DNA of 64,000 nucleotides, from the NCBI GenBank assembly GCA_026415135.1, contig JAOAHS010000026.1:1-64000 (forward strand), written 5' to 3'. Within the stretch, counting starts at the first letter, position 1, and each line of letters opens with the position of its first letter. Origin of the DNA: Calditerrivibrio sp. (GTDB taxonomy: Bacteria > Chrysiogenota > Deferribacteres > Deferribacterales > Calditerrivibrionaceae). Shown here one piece after another: positions 54,310-63,100 of this stretch. The notes under the pieces are model-generated. The model searched no databases, was not told where the DNA came from, and saw nothing but the letters and a program-made list of their open reading frames with translations. Made by a program: the position numbers and the translations under genes.

Positions 54310-55442
54310 TGTTTTTTACCAGTTTTTACTAGGAAAATCCTCAGTGCCTGGTTCTTTAGTGCACTTGGAATCTCTTTAGACTTGGACAGTTTTTCTAAAT
54401 CTGCAGTGGATATCTTTCCTATTAGATTCATAGAGATATCAAGGGGTGTTTTGGGATTAAATATCATATCTCTTACCACACTGTAGTTGTTAGACCAATT
54501 GTTGTTTTTGGCTATCTCTCGTATGATATGATCAGGTGTAGATTTGCTCTTAACAAGGAAGAGTATCTCATCTTCTGTGATCTTTGGGTTTTCAAGAACG
54601 GAAAGTGAAATCTGTTTGTTTGGATCCCTTATAAGATACATCCTTGCAGATTTGTTACCTTTAAGGGCAAGTTTAATCTTTTCAGGTGTTGTCATTTTTG
54701 AGATTCTTTGAGCTAAGTTTTCTTCTAATTCCCTCTTTAGGTTACTTGGTAGATGTTGGGTCTCTTTAAAAAGGGTTTTGATATCTTGGTTCTCTTCTTT
54801 CGATTCAGTTTCATGGGTTTCGACTTTTTCTTCTTCCTCAGTTTCTTGGTAGTTTAGTTCTACATACAGTTGTCTAAGATAAGTCAAAGCTTCATCAGGG
54901 GTGTAAGGGTTGGACAAAAGCTTTTTTACTATATTTAGATCATGTTGGATAATATGCCTCATGTGGGATATGCGGTACAGAACTTCTGGTTCGTTTGAGT
55001 TTGCCAGTATATCAACTATTTCTAAGTCGATCTTGTTTAAGGAGATCAGATGGGAAACAAATAAAGGATCATTTTTAAGGAGCTTGCATAAAAAAGTCAA
55101 ATATCCACCCTCGAAAAGAGGGAAGCTTGCTATATTTTTTTTAGAAGTGCTATCCAGTTTTATGATGAATTGAAAAATATCCTGAAAAAGGTGCTGGTAG
55201 TTTTTTACCAAAAGAAATGTTACGATGGGTAGATCCTTTGGGGCTATTGGTAATCCCCCTGAAAGAATCATTTTTACCTGCTCATCGGAGCTTTTTCTCA
55301 AAAGAAGCTCTTTGGTTATGAAGTTTACGATACCATGTTTTTCCAATATATCAAGATGTTCTTCAGTTATCTGATCTAATTTCAAAAGTTTTAGAAAACT
55401 GGTGGCCTCTTTCGAAAAAGCTAAGTTGTCCAAGTTAACCAC
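54306..55442 (-). CDS. conserved hypothetical repeat protein, 378 residues
   Basis: The protein has two helical repeat halves separated by a Glu-rich linker (about 210-235). The C-terminal half reads TTPEKIKLALKGNKSARMYL, then IRDPNKQISLSVLENPKITE and AKNNNWSNNYSVVRDM, very like a family frequent in Geobacter-type genomes and resembling HEAT/LRV (leucine-rich variant) repeats. No catalytic motif is visible, so a scaffold is possible. It overlaps the diguanylate cyclase gene by eight bases. Confidence 0.75.
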   Translation of the reverse strand: MVNLDNLAFSKEATSFLKLLKLDQITEEHLDILEKHGIVNFITKELLLRKSSDEQVKMILSGGLPIAPKDLPIVTFLLVKNYQHLFQDIFQFIIKLDSTSKKNIASFPLFEGGYLTFLCKLLKNDPLFVSHLISLNKIDLEIVDILANSNEPEVLYRISHMRHIIQHDLNIVKKLLSNPYTPDEALTYLRQLYVELNYQETEEEEKVETHETESKEENQDIKTLFKETQHLPSNLKRELEENLAQRISKMTTPEKIKLALKGNKSARMYLIRDPNKQISLSVLENPKITEDEILFLVKSKSTPDHIIREIAKNNNWSNNYSVVRDMIFNPKTPLDISMNLIGKISTADLEKLSKSKEIPSALKNQALRIFLVKTGKKQ

Positions 55443-56646
55443 CTATGACTCTGTTTTTACCTTCTCTTTTGGCTTTGAGCATAGCTAAATCAGCCCTTTC
55501 TATGAGTTGTTCTATCGATTCACCTTTTTTATATTCAGCTACACCTATACTTATAGTGATTTTTAGCTCCTCATTTTTATACCTAAAAACAGTGTTTCTC
55601 ACTGTTTCAAGAAGCCTATTGGCAAACTTGATGGCGTTTTCAAGGTTTGCTTCTGTTAGTAGAATAACCATCTCTTCCCCGCCATATCTGAAAGCATAAT
55701 CAACTTTTCTAAGCTCAGATTTGATTATATCAGCAAGGTATTTTAGTACAAAATCACCGACAATGTGACCATAAAAGTCATTGATCTTCTTAAAATCATC
55801 GATATCTGTAAAAACTAAAGAAAAGGTGGTATTGTATCTTTTTGTTCTTTCTACCTCTTCTGCTAATCTTTTGTTCATAAACTTTCTATTGAATAAGCCT
55901 GTCAAGGAGTCAGTGACAGATTCCATTTTGTATTTTTCAACTTCTTTTTTTAGTTTGACCAGTTCCTGCTCTTTGTTTTTGTATTCAGACAGCTCTTTAT
56001 TAACGGTGGCTCTTTTCTGTTCTATATTTTGTAGAGCGTCATTTTTAAATTCGATCTTTTTGGAGATATCTTTTGACAATTTATCTACCCTGCTTAGAAC
56101 CATCTCTTTTAGTATCTCCAGGGAGGATTCGTTTATGATCAGGTCATTAACAGTGGTAAGTTCTGATGCTATCTTTTGATCATCCTCTATGTCTTTCTTT
56201 AGAACCGTGCTGTTTTCTTCTAAAATGTTGTTTAATGTTATAGAAGTTTTATCAAACCTTATCACTATTTCGTCGATAATACTTTTCAGTCTACTTTGAA
56301 TGTTTATAGCTTTATCTAAGTATTCGGCTACAAGGGATATTGTTTTTATAGTATAATTTTTTATGTTTTCAGTGTTTTTATCCTTTTCAAGGTTTTCCTT
56401 GAGCTGTAAAAAATCCTGTATGTTAAGCACTGAGTAAAAGAATGTACATTTATCGATGAGGAAGTATTTTATCTCCTCTAATATCTCACTATCAGAAAAG
56501 TTTAAAAAAAGTTTGTTAAACTCCTCATTTTCTTTCAAAGAGTTAGCAAGGGTATTGGCAGTGAGGGGGATTTTTTTACTTCTGATGTCTTTTATAGCCT
56601 CGATAACAATAAGACCTATTGTGTTGGCGACTGTTTTTGTGTTCAT
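55435..56646 (-). CDS. GGDEF diguanylate cyclase
   Basis: The 403-residue protein has a helical N-terminal half with a coiled coil (about 190-240) and a C-terminal GGDEF domain, with DSLTGLFNRKFMNKRLAEEV and active-site GGEEM. The inhibitory I-site RxxD is present as RKVD five residues before GGEEM, so product feedback is expected. No membrane segment is seen. It is co-transcribed with the DUF4416 gene upstream by a four-base overlap. Confidence 0.94.
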   Translation of the reverse strand: MNTKTVANTIGLIVIEAIKDIRSKKIPLTANTLANSLKENEEFNKLFLNFSDSEILEEIKYFLIDKCTFFYSVLNIQDFLQLKENLEKDKNTENIKNYTIKTISLVAEYLDKAINIQSRLKSIIDEIVIRFDKTSITLNNILEENSTVLKKDIEDDQKIASELTTVNDLIINESSLEILKEMVLSRVDKLSKDISKKIEFKNDALQNIEQKRATVNKELSEYKNKEQELVKLKKEVEKYKMESVTDSLTGLFNRKFMNKRLAEEVERTKRYNTTFSLVFTDIDDFKKINDFYGHIVGDFVLKYLADIIKSELRKVDYAFRYGGEEMVILLTEANLENAIKFANRLLETVRNTVFRYKNEELKITISIGVAEYKKGESIEQLIERADLAMLKAKREGKNRVIGG

Positions 56647-57167
56647 AGGGCACCTTCCATAAGTAGTTTTCTTGCTCTTTCAAATAGTTCTAAGACATCT
56701 TTTTTTTTGTAATCCTCAAAGGTCCATGAATGTGGCTCGTATCTATTGCCTCTTCTTGAAAGTTGAAGATCTGCATAGATGCCTTTGCCCATGTAAATTC
56801 TATGGGTAAAATTTTTTGTGCTGGCTGCTACGACTTTTTCGATGGCAACATAACCCGGATCGATATTTATCGTTCTTCTGCCTTCTTTTTTGTATTGCTC
56901 TTCAAGCTGTATAGCTTTTAACTTCATTTCTACAATTCTGTCTGGTTGGATAAATAATCTATGAAGAACAAAAAACTTTCTGAGATCTTCCCCAAATTCT
57001 TTGTTATAATAGTCTGTATGATCAAAGGAGAAATGATCTGTTTGATCTATAATCTCCCCAAAAATATCTTTTAACTTTTCTAAATGATCCCCCAGTGCTG
57101 AATTGTACATTACTGCATTAAACAATATAACATTACGGGGTCTTCTTGCCCCGCCGCCAAACACCAT
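56643..57167 (-). CDS. DUF4416 protein
   Basis: The 174-residue protein has the DUF4416 pattern: NVILFNAVMYNSA near the front, FSFDHTDYYNKEFGEDL in the middle, and NIDPGYVAIEKVVAASTKN. The family is of unknown function. It starts one base after the hfq stop and belongs to the same transcript. Confidence 0.85.
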   Translation of the reverse strand: MVFGGGARRPRNVILFNAVMYNSALGDHLEKLKDIFGEIIDQTDHFSFDHTDYYNKEFGEDLRKFFVLHRLFIQPDRIVEMKLKAIQLEEQYKKEGRRTINIDPGYVAIEKVVAASTKNFTHRIYMGKGIYADLQLSRRGNRYEPHSWTFEDYKKKDVLELFERARKLLMEGAL

Positions 57168-57168
57168 T

Positions 57169-57396
57169 TTATTCTAAACTGGTTATATCCTGAATCTCTT
57201 CATTAGGTGCTATTGTGGAGATGGCATGTTTATAGATCATCTTTTGGGAATCGTCTTTGATCACTACAACAAAGTTGTCAAAGCCTTTTACCACCCCTTC
57301 CATTTTGACACCATTCATCAGATAGATGGTTACAGGTATCCTTTTTTTTCTAACAAAATTCAAAAAAACATCCTGGATATTAAGTTTTTTGCTCAT
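57169..57396 (-). CDS. hfq: RNA chaperone Hfq
   Basis: The 75-residue protein begins [17 protein letters not shown], with the Sm1 motif [19 protein letters not shown] and the Sm2 motif YKHAIST. It forms a hexamer binding sRNAs and mRNAs. A longer frame reaches 57549, but GAGGAG lies just ahead of the ATG at 57396, and the 75-residue form is the normal size. It lies divergent to the LUD gene, with promoters on both sides of the gap. Confidence 0.96.
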   Translation of the reverse strand: MSKKLNIQDVFLNFVRKKRIPVTIYLMNGVKMEGVVKGFDNFVVVIKDDSQKMIYKHAISTIAPNEEIQDITSLE

Positions 57397-57429
57397 ATGC
57401 TCCTCTTGTTGATTTAGTAACTTTTTTAA

Positions 57430-57458
57430 ATTATAATTCATAATATCTGGTATTTCAA
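57430..57458 (-). promoter_or_regulatory. sigma-70 promoter for hfq and the genes downstream
   Basis: On the minus strand TTGAAA (57458-57453) is followed after 17 bases by a perfect TATAAT (57435-57430), 34 bases ahead of the hfq ATG. It may lead a very long run of minus-strand genes. Confidence 0.75.
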
Positions 57459-57469
57459 GAGAAATTTTT

Positions 57470-57498
57470 TTGACTATATTGTGGGAATGTACTATATC
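57470..57498 (+). promoter_or_regulatory. sigma-70 promoter for the LUD-domain gene
   Basis: TTGACT (57470-57475) is followed after 17 bases by TATATC (57493-57498), 20 bases ahead of the ATG at 57518. Confidence 0.6.
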
Positions 57499-57517
57499 TA
57501 AACTATTGGAGGTATGT

Positions 57518-58162
57518 ATGAATGATATTAGACGTTGGCATAACAGCATTTTAGCAGAAAAGACTGTCAGTGCATTACTAAAAAATGGTTTTGCTGCTTC
57601 GTATTACGAAAGTAGTGATACTGCATTGCACTATATCGACAGTGTGATTGCTGGTTACGAGACAATCGGCATAGGTGGGTCTATGACTGTATTAAGAGAC
57701 CTTAAGATTTTGGAGAGGGATGTTTGTAAGAACAAGGTTATTTTAAATCATAACTTGCCGGATATTTCTCCGGAAGAGAAGAATGATATCAGAAAGAGAC
57801 AACAGACTTGTGATCTATTTATCACTTCATCGAATGCTATAACAGAAGATGGAAAGCTGGTGAATATAGATGGTGTTGGTAATAGGGTAAACGCAATGCT
57901 CTTTGGCCCAAAAAAAGCACTCTTGATTGTGGGTATAAATAAGATTGTAAAGTGTGTAGATGATGGGATTAAAAGGATAAAAAGAATTGCATCGCCCATG
58001 AATGCTAAAAGGTTAGGTGTAAATACCCCATGTGCTAAATTGGGCTATTGTGTGGATTGTGATTCACCTCAGAGGATATGTAGGGTAATATCAATAATCG
58101 AAAAGAAACCTATTCCTTCGGATATAGAGGTGATTATAATAGGTGAGCATCTTGGTTTTTAA
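57518..58162 (+). CDS. LUD-domain protein (LutC/YkgG type)
   Basis: The 214-residue protein has the LUD core: [37 protein letters not shown] and [18 protein letters not shown]. It ends with a Cys-rich segment ([12 protein letters not shown]). LutC works with LutA and LutB in lactate oxidation, but those genes are absent here, so this is a stand-alone member of uncertain function. A longer frame reaches back to 57470, which is inside the promoter. GGAGG ahead of the ATG at 57518 sets the start. Confidence 0.88.
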   Translation: MNDIRRWHNSILAEKTVSALLKNGFAASYYESSDTALHYIDSVIAGYETIGIGGSMTVLRDLKILERDVCKNKVILNHNLPDISPEEKNDIRKRQQTCDLFITSSNAITEDGKLVNIDGVGNRVNAMLFGPKKALLIVGINKIVKCVDDGIKRIKRIASPMNAKRLGVNTPCAKLGYCVDCDSPQRICRVISIIEKKPIPSDIEVIIIGEHLGF

Positions 58163-58187
58163 TTTTTATCGTTTTATACAAAAAATA

Positions 58188-58196
58188 TGTTATAAT
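58188..58196 (+). promoter_or_regulatory. extended -10 promoter for the GAF/HD-GYP gene
   Basis: TG-T-TATAAT (58188-58196) is a perfect extended -10 box 28 bases ahead of the ATG at 58225. No matching -35 box is visible. Confidence 0.55.
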
Positions 58197-58224
58197 ATGG
58201 TATAGCAAAATATTTAGAGGATCT

Positions 58225-59598
58225 ATGGCACAACAGTTTATAGAGATAGTTTATGAACTCTTCAGTATAAAAGAACTTCATCAGTTTATGGATGTTGCTC
58301 TAAAGAGGGTGAGGAGGTTGTTAAATGCTGATGCTGGTAGTATCTTTTTGTATAACGATCAGGAAAAAACATTGGTGTTTAAGTATACCCAAAACGATTC
58401 TTTGGAAATCCCTTTTAGAGAGTTTTCTATACCCCTTGATGAGAGAAGTATAGCTGGTTATGTGGGTGTAAACAAGACTATTTTGAACATCAAGGATGCT
58501 TATCAGTTAGATCCGTCTTTACCTTATCGTTTTAATAGTGACTTCGATAGATTTTCTGGGTACAAAACAAAATCGATGATTACCATCCCCCTTACTAACA
58601 GGAAAGGTGATCTAATAGGTGTAATTCAACTTATAAATAAAAAATCTGAGCCTTTCTATTTTACTGAAAACGACGAACTGATATCTAATACGTTGGCTGG
58701 TATTGTGGGGATATCTTTGGAAAACAGTCTCTTATATAATGAAATTGAAAATATGTGGGAAGGTTTTATAAAAGCGAGTATTCAGGCAATCGAATCAAGG
58801 GATCCCATTACAAGGGGTCACACAGAAAGGGTTACCAACCTTACTCTGAAGATAGCTACTGAGATGTCTAAGGCAAAGGATATTTTCCCAGATTTTAACA
58901 TGGATAGTGACCAGTATACTATGCTTAAATATGCATGTCTGTTGCACGATTTTGGTAAGATAGGTGTAAGGGAACATATCTTGCAAAAAGCAAAAAAGAT
59001 ATCCAAAGATAAACTGGAAAAGATTAAATATAAGATTAAGTATTTAAAGACAATAGATAATGGTATTATACCTGAAAACTCTTTCGAGCTTATATGTAAG
59101 GCAAACGAGCCCACAGTGTTGGAGGGTGATGTGGCGCATATACTGGATATGCTAAAAGATGTTCATTTTGAAGTTGATGATGGCCAAAAAGTACCCCTCA
59201 TAGAAGAGGATGAATTTGTAGCCCTAAGCGTTAAAAGAGGATCCCTTACCGATGAAGAGCGACAAGAGATGGAGAAGCATGTTTTGTATACATACATTTA
59301 TCTTTCTGCAATACCTTGGACAAAGGAGCTAAAGGATGTGCCCAGGATTGCATGTATGCATCATGAAAAGCTTGATGGTAGTGGTTACCCTTTTGGTTTG
59401 AAAGGGGATGAAATACATTTTTATGGGAGGATTATGGCTATAGCAGATATATACGATGCTCTAACAGCTAAAGATAGGCCCTATAAAAAGGCTGTACCAA
59501 CGGATATTGCCCTTGATATAATAAAAAAAGAGGCAGAAAATAATAAGCTTGATATAAATATTGTGAACTTTTTTATAGAAAAAAGATTATATGAGTAA
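58225..59598 (+). CDS. GAF and HD-GYP domain c-di-GMP phosphodiesterase
   Basis: The 457-residue protein has an N-terminal GAF domain (about 20-165, ADAGSIFLYNDQEKTLVFKY) and an HD-GYP domain starting near 190 (TRGHTERVTNL, LLHDFGKIG). Roughly 90 extra residues lie between the HD motif and MHHEKLDGSGYPFGL, which is then followed by IADIYDALTAKDRPYK. HD and GYP motifs look intact, so activity is expected. No membrane segments are seen. It is followed after 12 bases by a single-domain response regulator, and the two may form one signalling unit. Confidence 0.9.
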   Translation: MAQQFIEIVYELFSIKELHQFMDVALKRVRRLLNADAGSIFLYNDQEKTLVFKYTQNDSLEIPFREFSIPLDERSIAGYVGVNKTILNIKDAYQLDPSLPYRFNSDFDRFSGYKTKSMITIPLTNRKGDLIGVIQLINKKSEPFYFTENDELISNTLAGIVGISLENSLLYNEIENMWEGFIKASIQAIESRDPITRGHTERVTNLTLKIATEMSKAKDIFPDFNMDSDQYTMLKYACLLHDFGKIGVREHILQKAKKISKDKLEKIKYKIKYLKTIDNGIIPENSFELICKANEPTVLEGDVAHILDMLKDVHFEVDDGQKVPLIEEDEFVALSVKRGSLTDEERQEMEKHVLYTYIYLSAIPWTKELKDVPRIACMHHEKLDGSGYPFGLKGDEIHFYGRIMAIADIYDALTAKDRPYKKAVPTDIALDIIKKEAENNKLDINIVNFFIEKRLYE

Positions 59599-59610
59599 TG
59601 GAGGAAGAGA

Positions 59611-59967
59611 TTGAAAACAGTTTTGGTTGTGGATGATGATCCTAATATAAGATTGTTATTGAGTGACGAACTATGGGATAGAGGGTATAATGTTATCACC
59701 GCGGTGGATGGGGATGAAGCCCTGGTTTCTTTTTCTGAGGAGTATGTAGATATTGTTATCCTTGATATTAGGATGCCTAAGGTAAGTGGGATCGATGTTT
59801 TAAGGAGTATAAGAAATGCTAAATCTGCTGTTCCCATCATCATCTATACTGCCAATCCAGATGATCTGCCAGATTTATCTGAGTATGGTAATACAGTAAA
59901 AATAACCAAATCATCGGACATCACACCAGTTATCAAACAGATTGAGTCTATGCTTAATGTATTTTGA
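59611..59967 (+). CDS. single-domain response regulator
   Basis: The 118-residue receiver-only protein has acidic pocket D8-D10, phospho-acceptor D52 (VILDIRMP), the conserved Thr in IIIYTANPD and the Lys in KITKSSD. Start codon TTG at 59611 follows GGAGGAAGA. It lacks an output domain and may deliver phosphate to a partner or bind a target directly. It precedes birA with an 11-base overlap. Confidence 0.88.
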   Translation: MKTVLVVDDDPNIRLLLSDELWDRGYNVITAVDGDEALVSFSEEYVDIVILDIRMPKVSGIDVLRSIRNAKSAVPIIIYTANPDDLPDLSEYGNTVKITKSSDITPVIKQIESMLNVF

Positions 59968-60688
59968 GTTACCCAGATGTAATTTATTTAAAAGGCTATT
60001 TCTGTTTGATGAAATAGATTCCACAAATTCAGAAGCTTTGGGTGGTAATTACCCTTTTTATTCTGTCATTCTTGCAAAAAAACAAAGAAGGGGGAAGGGG
60101 AGAAGTGGACGAGTTTGGTTATCGCAGGAAGACAATCTTTTTTTTAGTCTCGTTTTACCACCGCTGGAAATAGAGAATCTACTACCGTTGAATATTGTAT
60201 CTGGGTATTCTGTTTGTGAAGCGTTAAGGGGATACTGTGAGGCTTTTCTTAAGTGGCCCAATGATATAGTGATAAATGGAAAAAAGGTTGGGGGTATATT
60301 GATAGAAACCAAGTTTTCAGGTAATAACTTGGAAAAGGTTGTGGTAGGTATAGGTGTCAATGTGAATCAACGTTATTTTCCAGATGAGCTTAGCAATTTG
60401 GCGACATCTCTTTATCTTTCTAAAGGTACTGTCTATAATCTTGATGAGGTGTTTGGATCTATTTTGTTGAGTTTTGAATCTTTTTATGATCAACTCATTA
60501 AAAATAGTATTGATATTATAGAAAAATGGTGTAAATATAGCTATTGTGTGGGCAAAAAGATTAGAATTCATTATGGTGGTGAGAAAAAGGAGTTTACTGA
60601 GATCGGAATAAATAGGGCAGGTGAGCTTTTTGTAATCGATGAAGCCGGTGAAAAAAAATATTTGCTATTTGGAGATGTTTATTTATGA
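59957..60688 (+). CDS. birA: biotin-[acetyl-CoA-carboxylase] ligase
   Basis: The 243-residue protein has the biotin-AMP loop RGKGRSGRVWLS and the conserved KWPNDIVINGKKVGGILIE, then the C-terminal SH3-like domain. It lacks the N-terminal repressor helix-turn-helix, so it is a simple ligase. A longer frame begins TTG at 59942, but the ATG at 59957 overlaps the upstream stop in an operon-like way. Confidence 0.94.
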   Translation: MYFELPRCNLFKRLFLFDEIDSTNSEALGGNYPFYSVILAKKQRRGKGRSGRVWLSQEDNLFFSLVLPPLEIENLLPLNIVSGYSVCEALRGYCEAFLKWPNDIVINGKKVGGILIETKFSGNNLEKVVVGIGVNVNQRYFPDELSNLATSLYLSKGTVYNLDEVFGSILLSFESFYDQLIKNSIDIIEKWCKYSYCVGKKIRIHYGGEKKEFTEIGINRAGELFVIDEAGEKKYLLFGDVYL

Positions 60689-61455
60689 TCTTTGCAGTGG
60701 ATATAGGTAATACTAATATAGTGATTGGTGTGTTTTACAAGGAGGAGCTTGTTTTCAACTCTAGGTTAGCCACTGACTACCACAAAACAACTGATGAATA
60801 TGCTGCTATTATCATGTTACTTTTAAAAAACAGTAACATAGAGCCAACCAATATTAGAGGTGTAATAATATCCTCTGTTGTGCCACAACTGGTCTATACT
60901 TTTACCAAGTTTGCTAAAAAGTATCTCAATAAAGATGCCTTAGTTGTTGGCCCTGGTCTCAAAACGGGTGTTCCAATAAAGCTTGAAAATCCTAAGGAAG
61001 TGGGTTCGGATAGAATAGTAAATGCAGCAGCAGTCTTAAAACATTATCGATATCCAGCTATTATTGTTGATTTCGGTACTGCAACAACTTTTGACGTGAT
61101 CAATGAAAATGGTGAGTATATCGGTGGTGTGATTTGTCCCGGTGTAAGGCTTTCTGCTACTATTCTACATCAAAAGACAGCCAAGCTTCCCGAGGTGGAG
61201 ATAGAAAAATGTGATAAGGTAATAGGTACAAATACAATAAGTTCTATAAAATCTGGTATTTTCTTTGGATATCTTTCCCTTGTGGATGGGATCATACAGA
61301 GGATTATTGATGAGCGTTTTAGGGGGATTGATCCTTGTATAATTGCTACGGGAGGGCTTGGGTCGGTTTTTATGGGTGAATCAAAATTTTTAAAGCGATA
61401 TGATCCAAATCTTACTCTAAATGGTTTGAGGGTGATATATGAAAAGAATTCTTAA
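60685..61455 (+). CDS. coaX: type III pantothenate kinase
   Basis: The 256-residue ASKHA-fold kinase has FAVDIGNTNIVIGVF (phosphate 1), the VGSDRIVNAAAV block and IIVDFGTATTFDVI (phosphate 2). It carries out the first step of CoA synthesis. birA and coaX are adjacent in many genomes. It overlaps birA by four bases and the next gene by 17. Confidence 0.97.
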   Translation: MIFAVDIGNTNIVIGVFYKEELVFNSRLATDYHKTTDEYAAIIMLLLKNSNIEPTNIRGVIISSVVPQLVYTFTKFAKKYLNKDALVVGPGLKTGVPIKLENPKEVGSDRIVNAAAVLKHYRYPAIIVDFGTATTFDVINENGEYIGGVICPGVRLSATILHQKTAKLPEVEIEKCDKVIGTNTISSIKSGIFFGYLSLVDGIIQRIIDERFRGIDPCIIATGGLGSVFMGESKFLKRYDPNLTLNGLRVIYEKNS

Positions 61456-62179
61456 TGTTTTTATTTTAATTGTCCTCCTTTTGGGCTGCAGTACAAAGGA
61501 TAAGGAGCTTGCAGAATCCCATTACAGAATGGGGCTTGCATATTTAGGTTCTGAGACCGACTATCTGTCTATTGTTGAGTTTGAAAAGGCATTAGCCATA
61601 AATCCTGATGATGATCGTGTATATTATGCGATTTCAACATTTTATATTAAAAAGAATAGAGTATCAGATGCAGAACGCTATATAAAACGTGCAATAGAGC
61701 TAAAGCCCAATGAACTAGAATACCTAAACCTACTTGCAACTATCTATGCCACAAGAAATGAAACGTTAAGAGCAATCGATATTTGGAAAAAAATAGGAGA
61801 AGATCCAAAGTATCCTACACCTGAGGTGATTTTTTATAATATTGCATCTGCCTATATGCAGATCAGAAATTACAAAGAAGCTGAGTACTATTTTAAAAGG
61901 TCTATAGAAGCTAACCCGAGGGTATTAAGTACCTATATGGTACTTGCAGATCTCTATGTTCAGCAGAAAAGATTTGATGAGGCTGCAAATTTATATAGTC
62001 AGGTGATATCTCTTAACCCAACTTTCAATAATGCAAAACTTCAACTTGCAAAGCTTTATTTTTCAACTAATCAAAGTAATAAATCTATCCCTCTATTAAA
62101 GGAGATCATTACTTCAGAGCCAAATTCAAAAGAAGCCAAAGAGTCCATTGAATTACTCAAAGAGATAGGTCTAAGATGA
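61439..62179 (+). CDS. TPR-repeat lipoprotein
   Basis: The 246-residue protein has an N-terminal lipoprotein signal ending in lipobox LLGC (Cys about 16), then about six TPR-type helical repeats (for example LGSETDYLSIVEFEKALAINPDD and NYKEAEYYFKRSIEANP). The layout resembles PilW/PilF lipoproteins of type IV pili, but the call is only structural. It overlaps the rodZ-like gene by four bases. Confidence 0.85.
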   Translation: MKRILNVFILIVLLLGCSTKDKELAESHYRMGLAYLGSETDYLSIVEFEKALAINPDDDRVYYAISTFYIKKNRVSDAERYIKRAIELKPNELEYLNLLATIYATRNETLRAIDIWKKIGEDPKYPTPEVIFYNIASAYMQIRNYKEAEYYFKRSIEANPRVLSTYMVLADLYVQQKRFDEAANLYSQVISLNPTFNNAKLQLAKLYFSTNQSNKSIPLLKEIITSEPNSKEAKESIELLKEIGLR

Positions 62180-63024
62180 GTAGGCTTGGTGAGATTTTGA
62201 GAGCTAAAAGAGAAGAATTGGGGATAGAACTTCAAAAGGCTGCTAAAGATCTGAGGATCTCTATAACTTATCTTGAAGCCATTGAAAAGGGGGGTTACCT
62301 GCTCTTGCCATCTTACGTTCACTGCTATGGCTTTACAAAAAGTTATATTAGATATCTGGGTTTATCTGAACAGGAGATGATGGAGTTGTTCCATCTTGAA
62401 TGTAAGAAATCTATGTTTCAACCTGGTACTACTCAAGGGGATGAAGAGGTATATAAAGAGGTCAATAAAGAGGTGGATAAGGATCAATTGAAAAAAAGGA
62501 TTTATCTATATTTAGGTATCTCGATTCTTTTTTTGCTGGTTGCTTCAGCATATTTCTTTGTGGTAAAAAAGCCAGAAACCGATGATAACAGTGTCACAAT
62601 AAATATTACAAAAGATATTGATAATAGAGTTTTAGATAACCGTAGTGATAACAAAACCAGTGTTTCTGATAATTCTGTAATGGATAACAGTAATGTACTT
62701 GCTCAACTTGAAAGTATCGATTTATCAAAAGATAACAAATCTGATAATAAAGTTCTTGCTAAAACAATTAAGCTTACCTTTTACAATATCTGTTGGGTGA
62801 ATGTGAGAATTGATAATCAAACTGAACTTGATTTTATAGCTAAACCTGGTTATGTGAAAGAGTTTAGTTTTAAAGAGTTTTTCATAATAAATATCGGTGA
62901 TGCTTCTGCTATTGCTATCAACTATGAAGGACAAACAATAGCTGGTTTGGGCAAACCTAAGGAGTCAGTAAAAAATCTTTATTTCACTGTAAATAATGGT
63001 AAGCTTACCTATACAAAAAAATGA
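62176..63024 (+). CDS. rodZ: RodZ-like helix-turn-helix membrane protein
   Basis: The 282-residue protein starts with a cytoplasmic HTH (MSRLGEILRAKREELGIELQ, AAKDLRISITYLEAIEKG), then a membrane helix near residues 111-133, a low-complexity Asn/Asp/Ser-rich linker with repeated DN pairs, and a C-terminal DUF4115-like beta domain. This is the RodZ architecture, linking MreB to the envelope for rod shape. The C-terminal domain is divergent, so the assignment is at family level. Confidence 0.82.
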   Translation: MSRLGEILRAKREELGIELQKAAKDLRISITYLEAIEKGGYLLLPSYVHCYGFTKSYIRYLGLSEQEMMELFHLECKKSMFQPGTTQGDEEVYKEVNKEVDKDQLKKRIYLYLGISILFLLVASAYFFVVKKPETDDNSVTINITKDIDNRVLDNRSDNKTSVSDNSVMDNSNVLAQLESIDLSKDNKSDNKVLAKTIKLTFYNICWVNVRIDNQTELDFIAKPGYVKEFSFKEFFIINIGDASAIAINYEGQTIAGLGKPKESVKNLYFTVNNGKLTYTKK

Positions 63025-63035
63025 TAATTTTTAGC

Positions 63036-63063
63036 TTGAATTTTACTCATTAGAGTGTATATT
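63036..63063 (+). promoter_or_regulatory. sigma-70 promoter for the NifS-like gene
   Basis: TTGAAT (63036-63041) is followed after 16 bases by TATATT (63058-63063), in the 76-base gap. A GGGGG ribosome site precedes the ATG at 63101. Confidence 0.6.
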
Positions 63064-63100
63064 ATTAAGACAAAAATGGTATAAAAACGGGGGCCTTTTG

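Noticed and set aside
62176-63024. Low-complexity DN-rich linker in the RodZ-like protein as a tandem repeat or phase-variable tract
   Set aside because: The DNA is not made of identical units, and disordered linkers are normal between the membrane helix and the C-terminal domain of this family.
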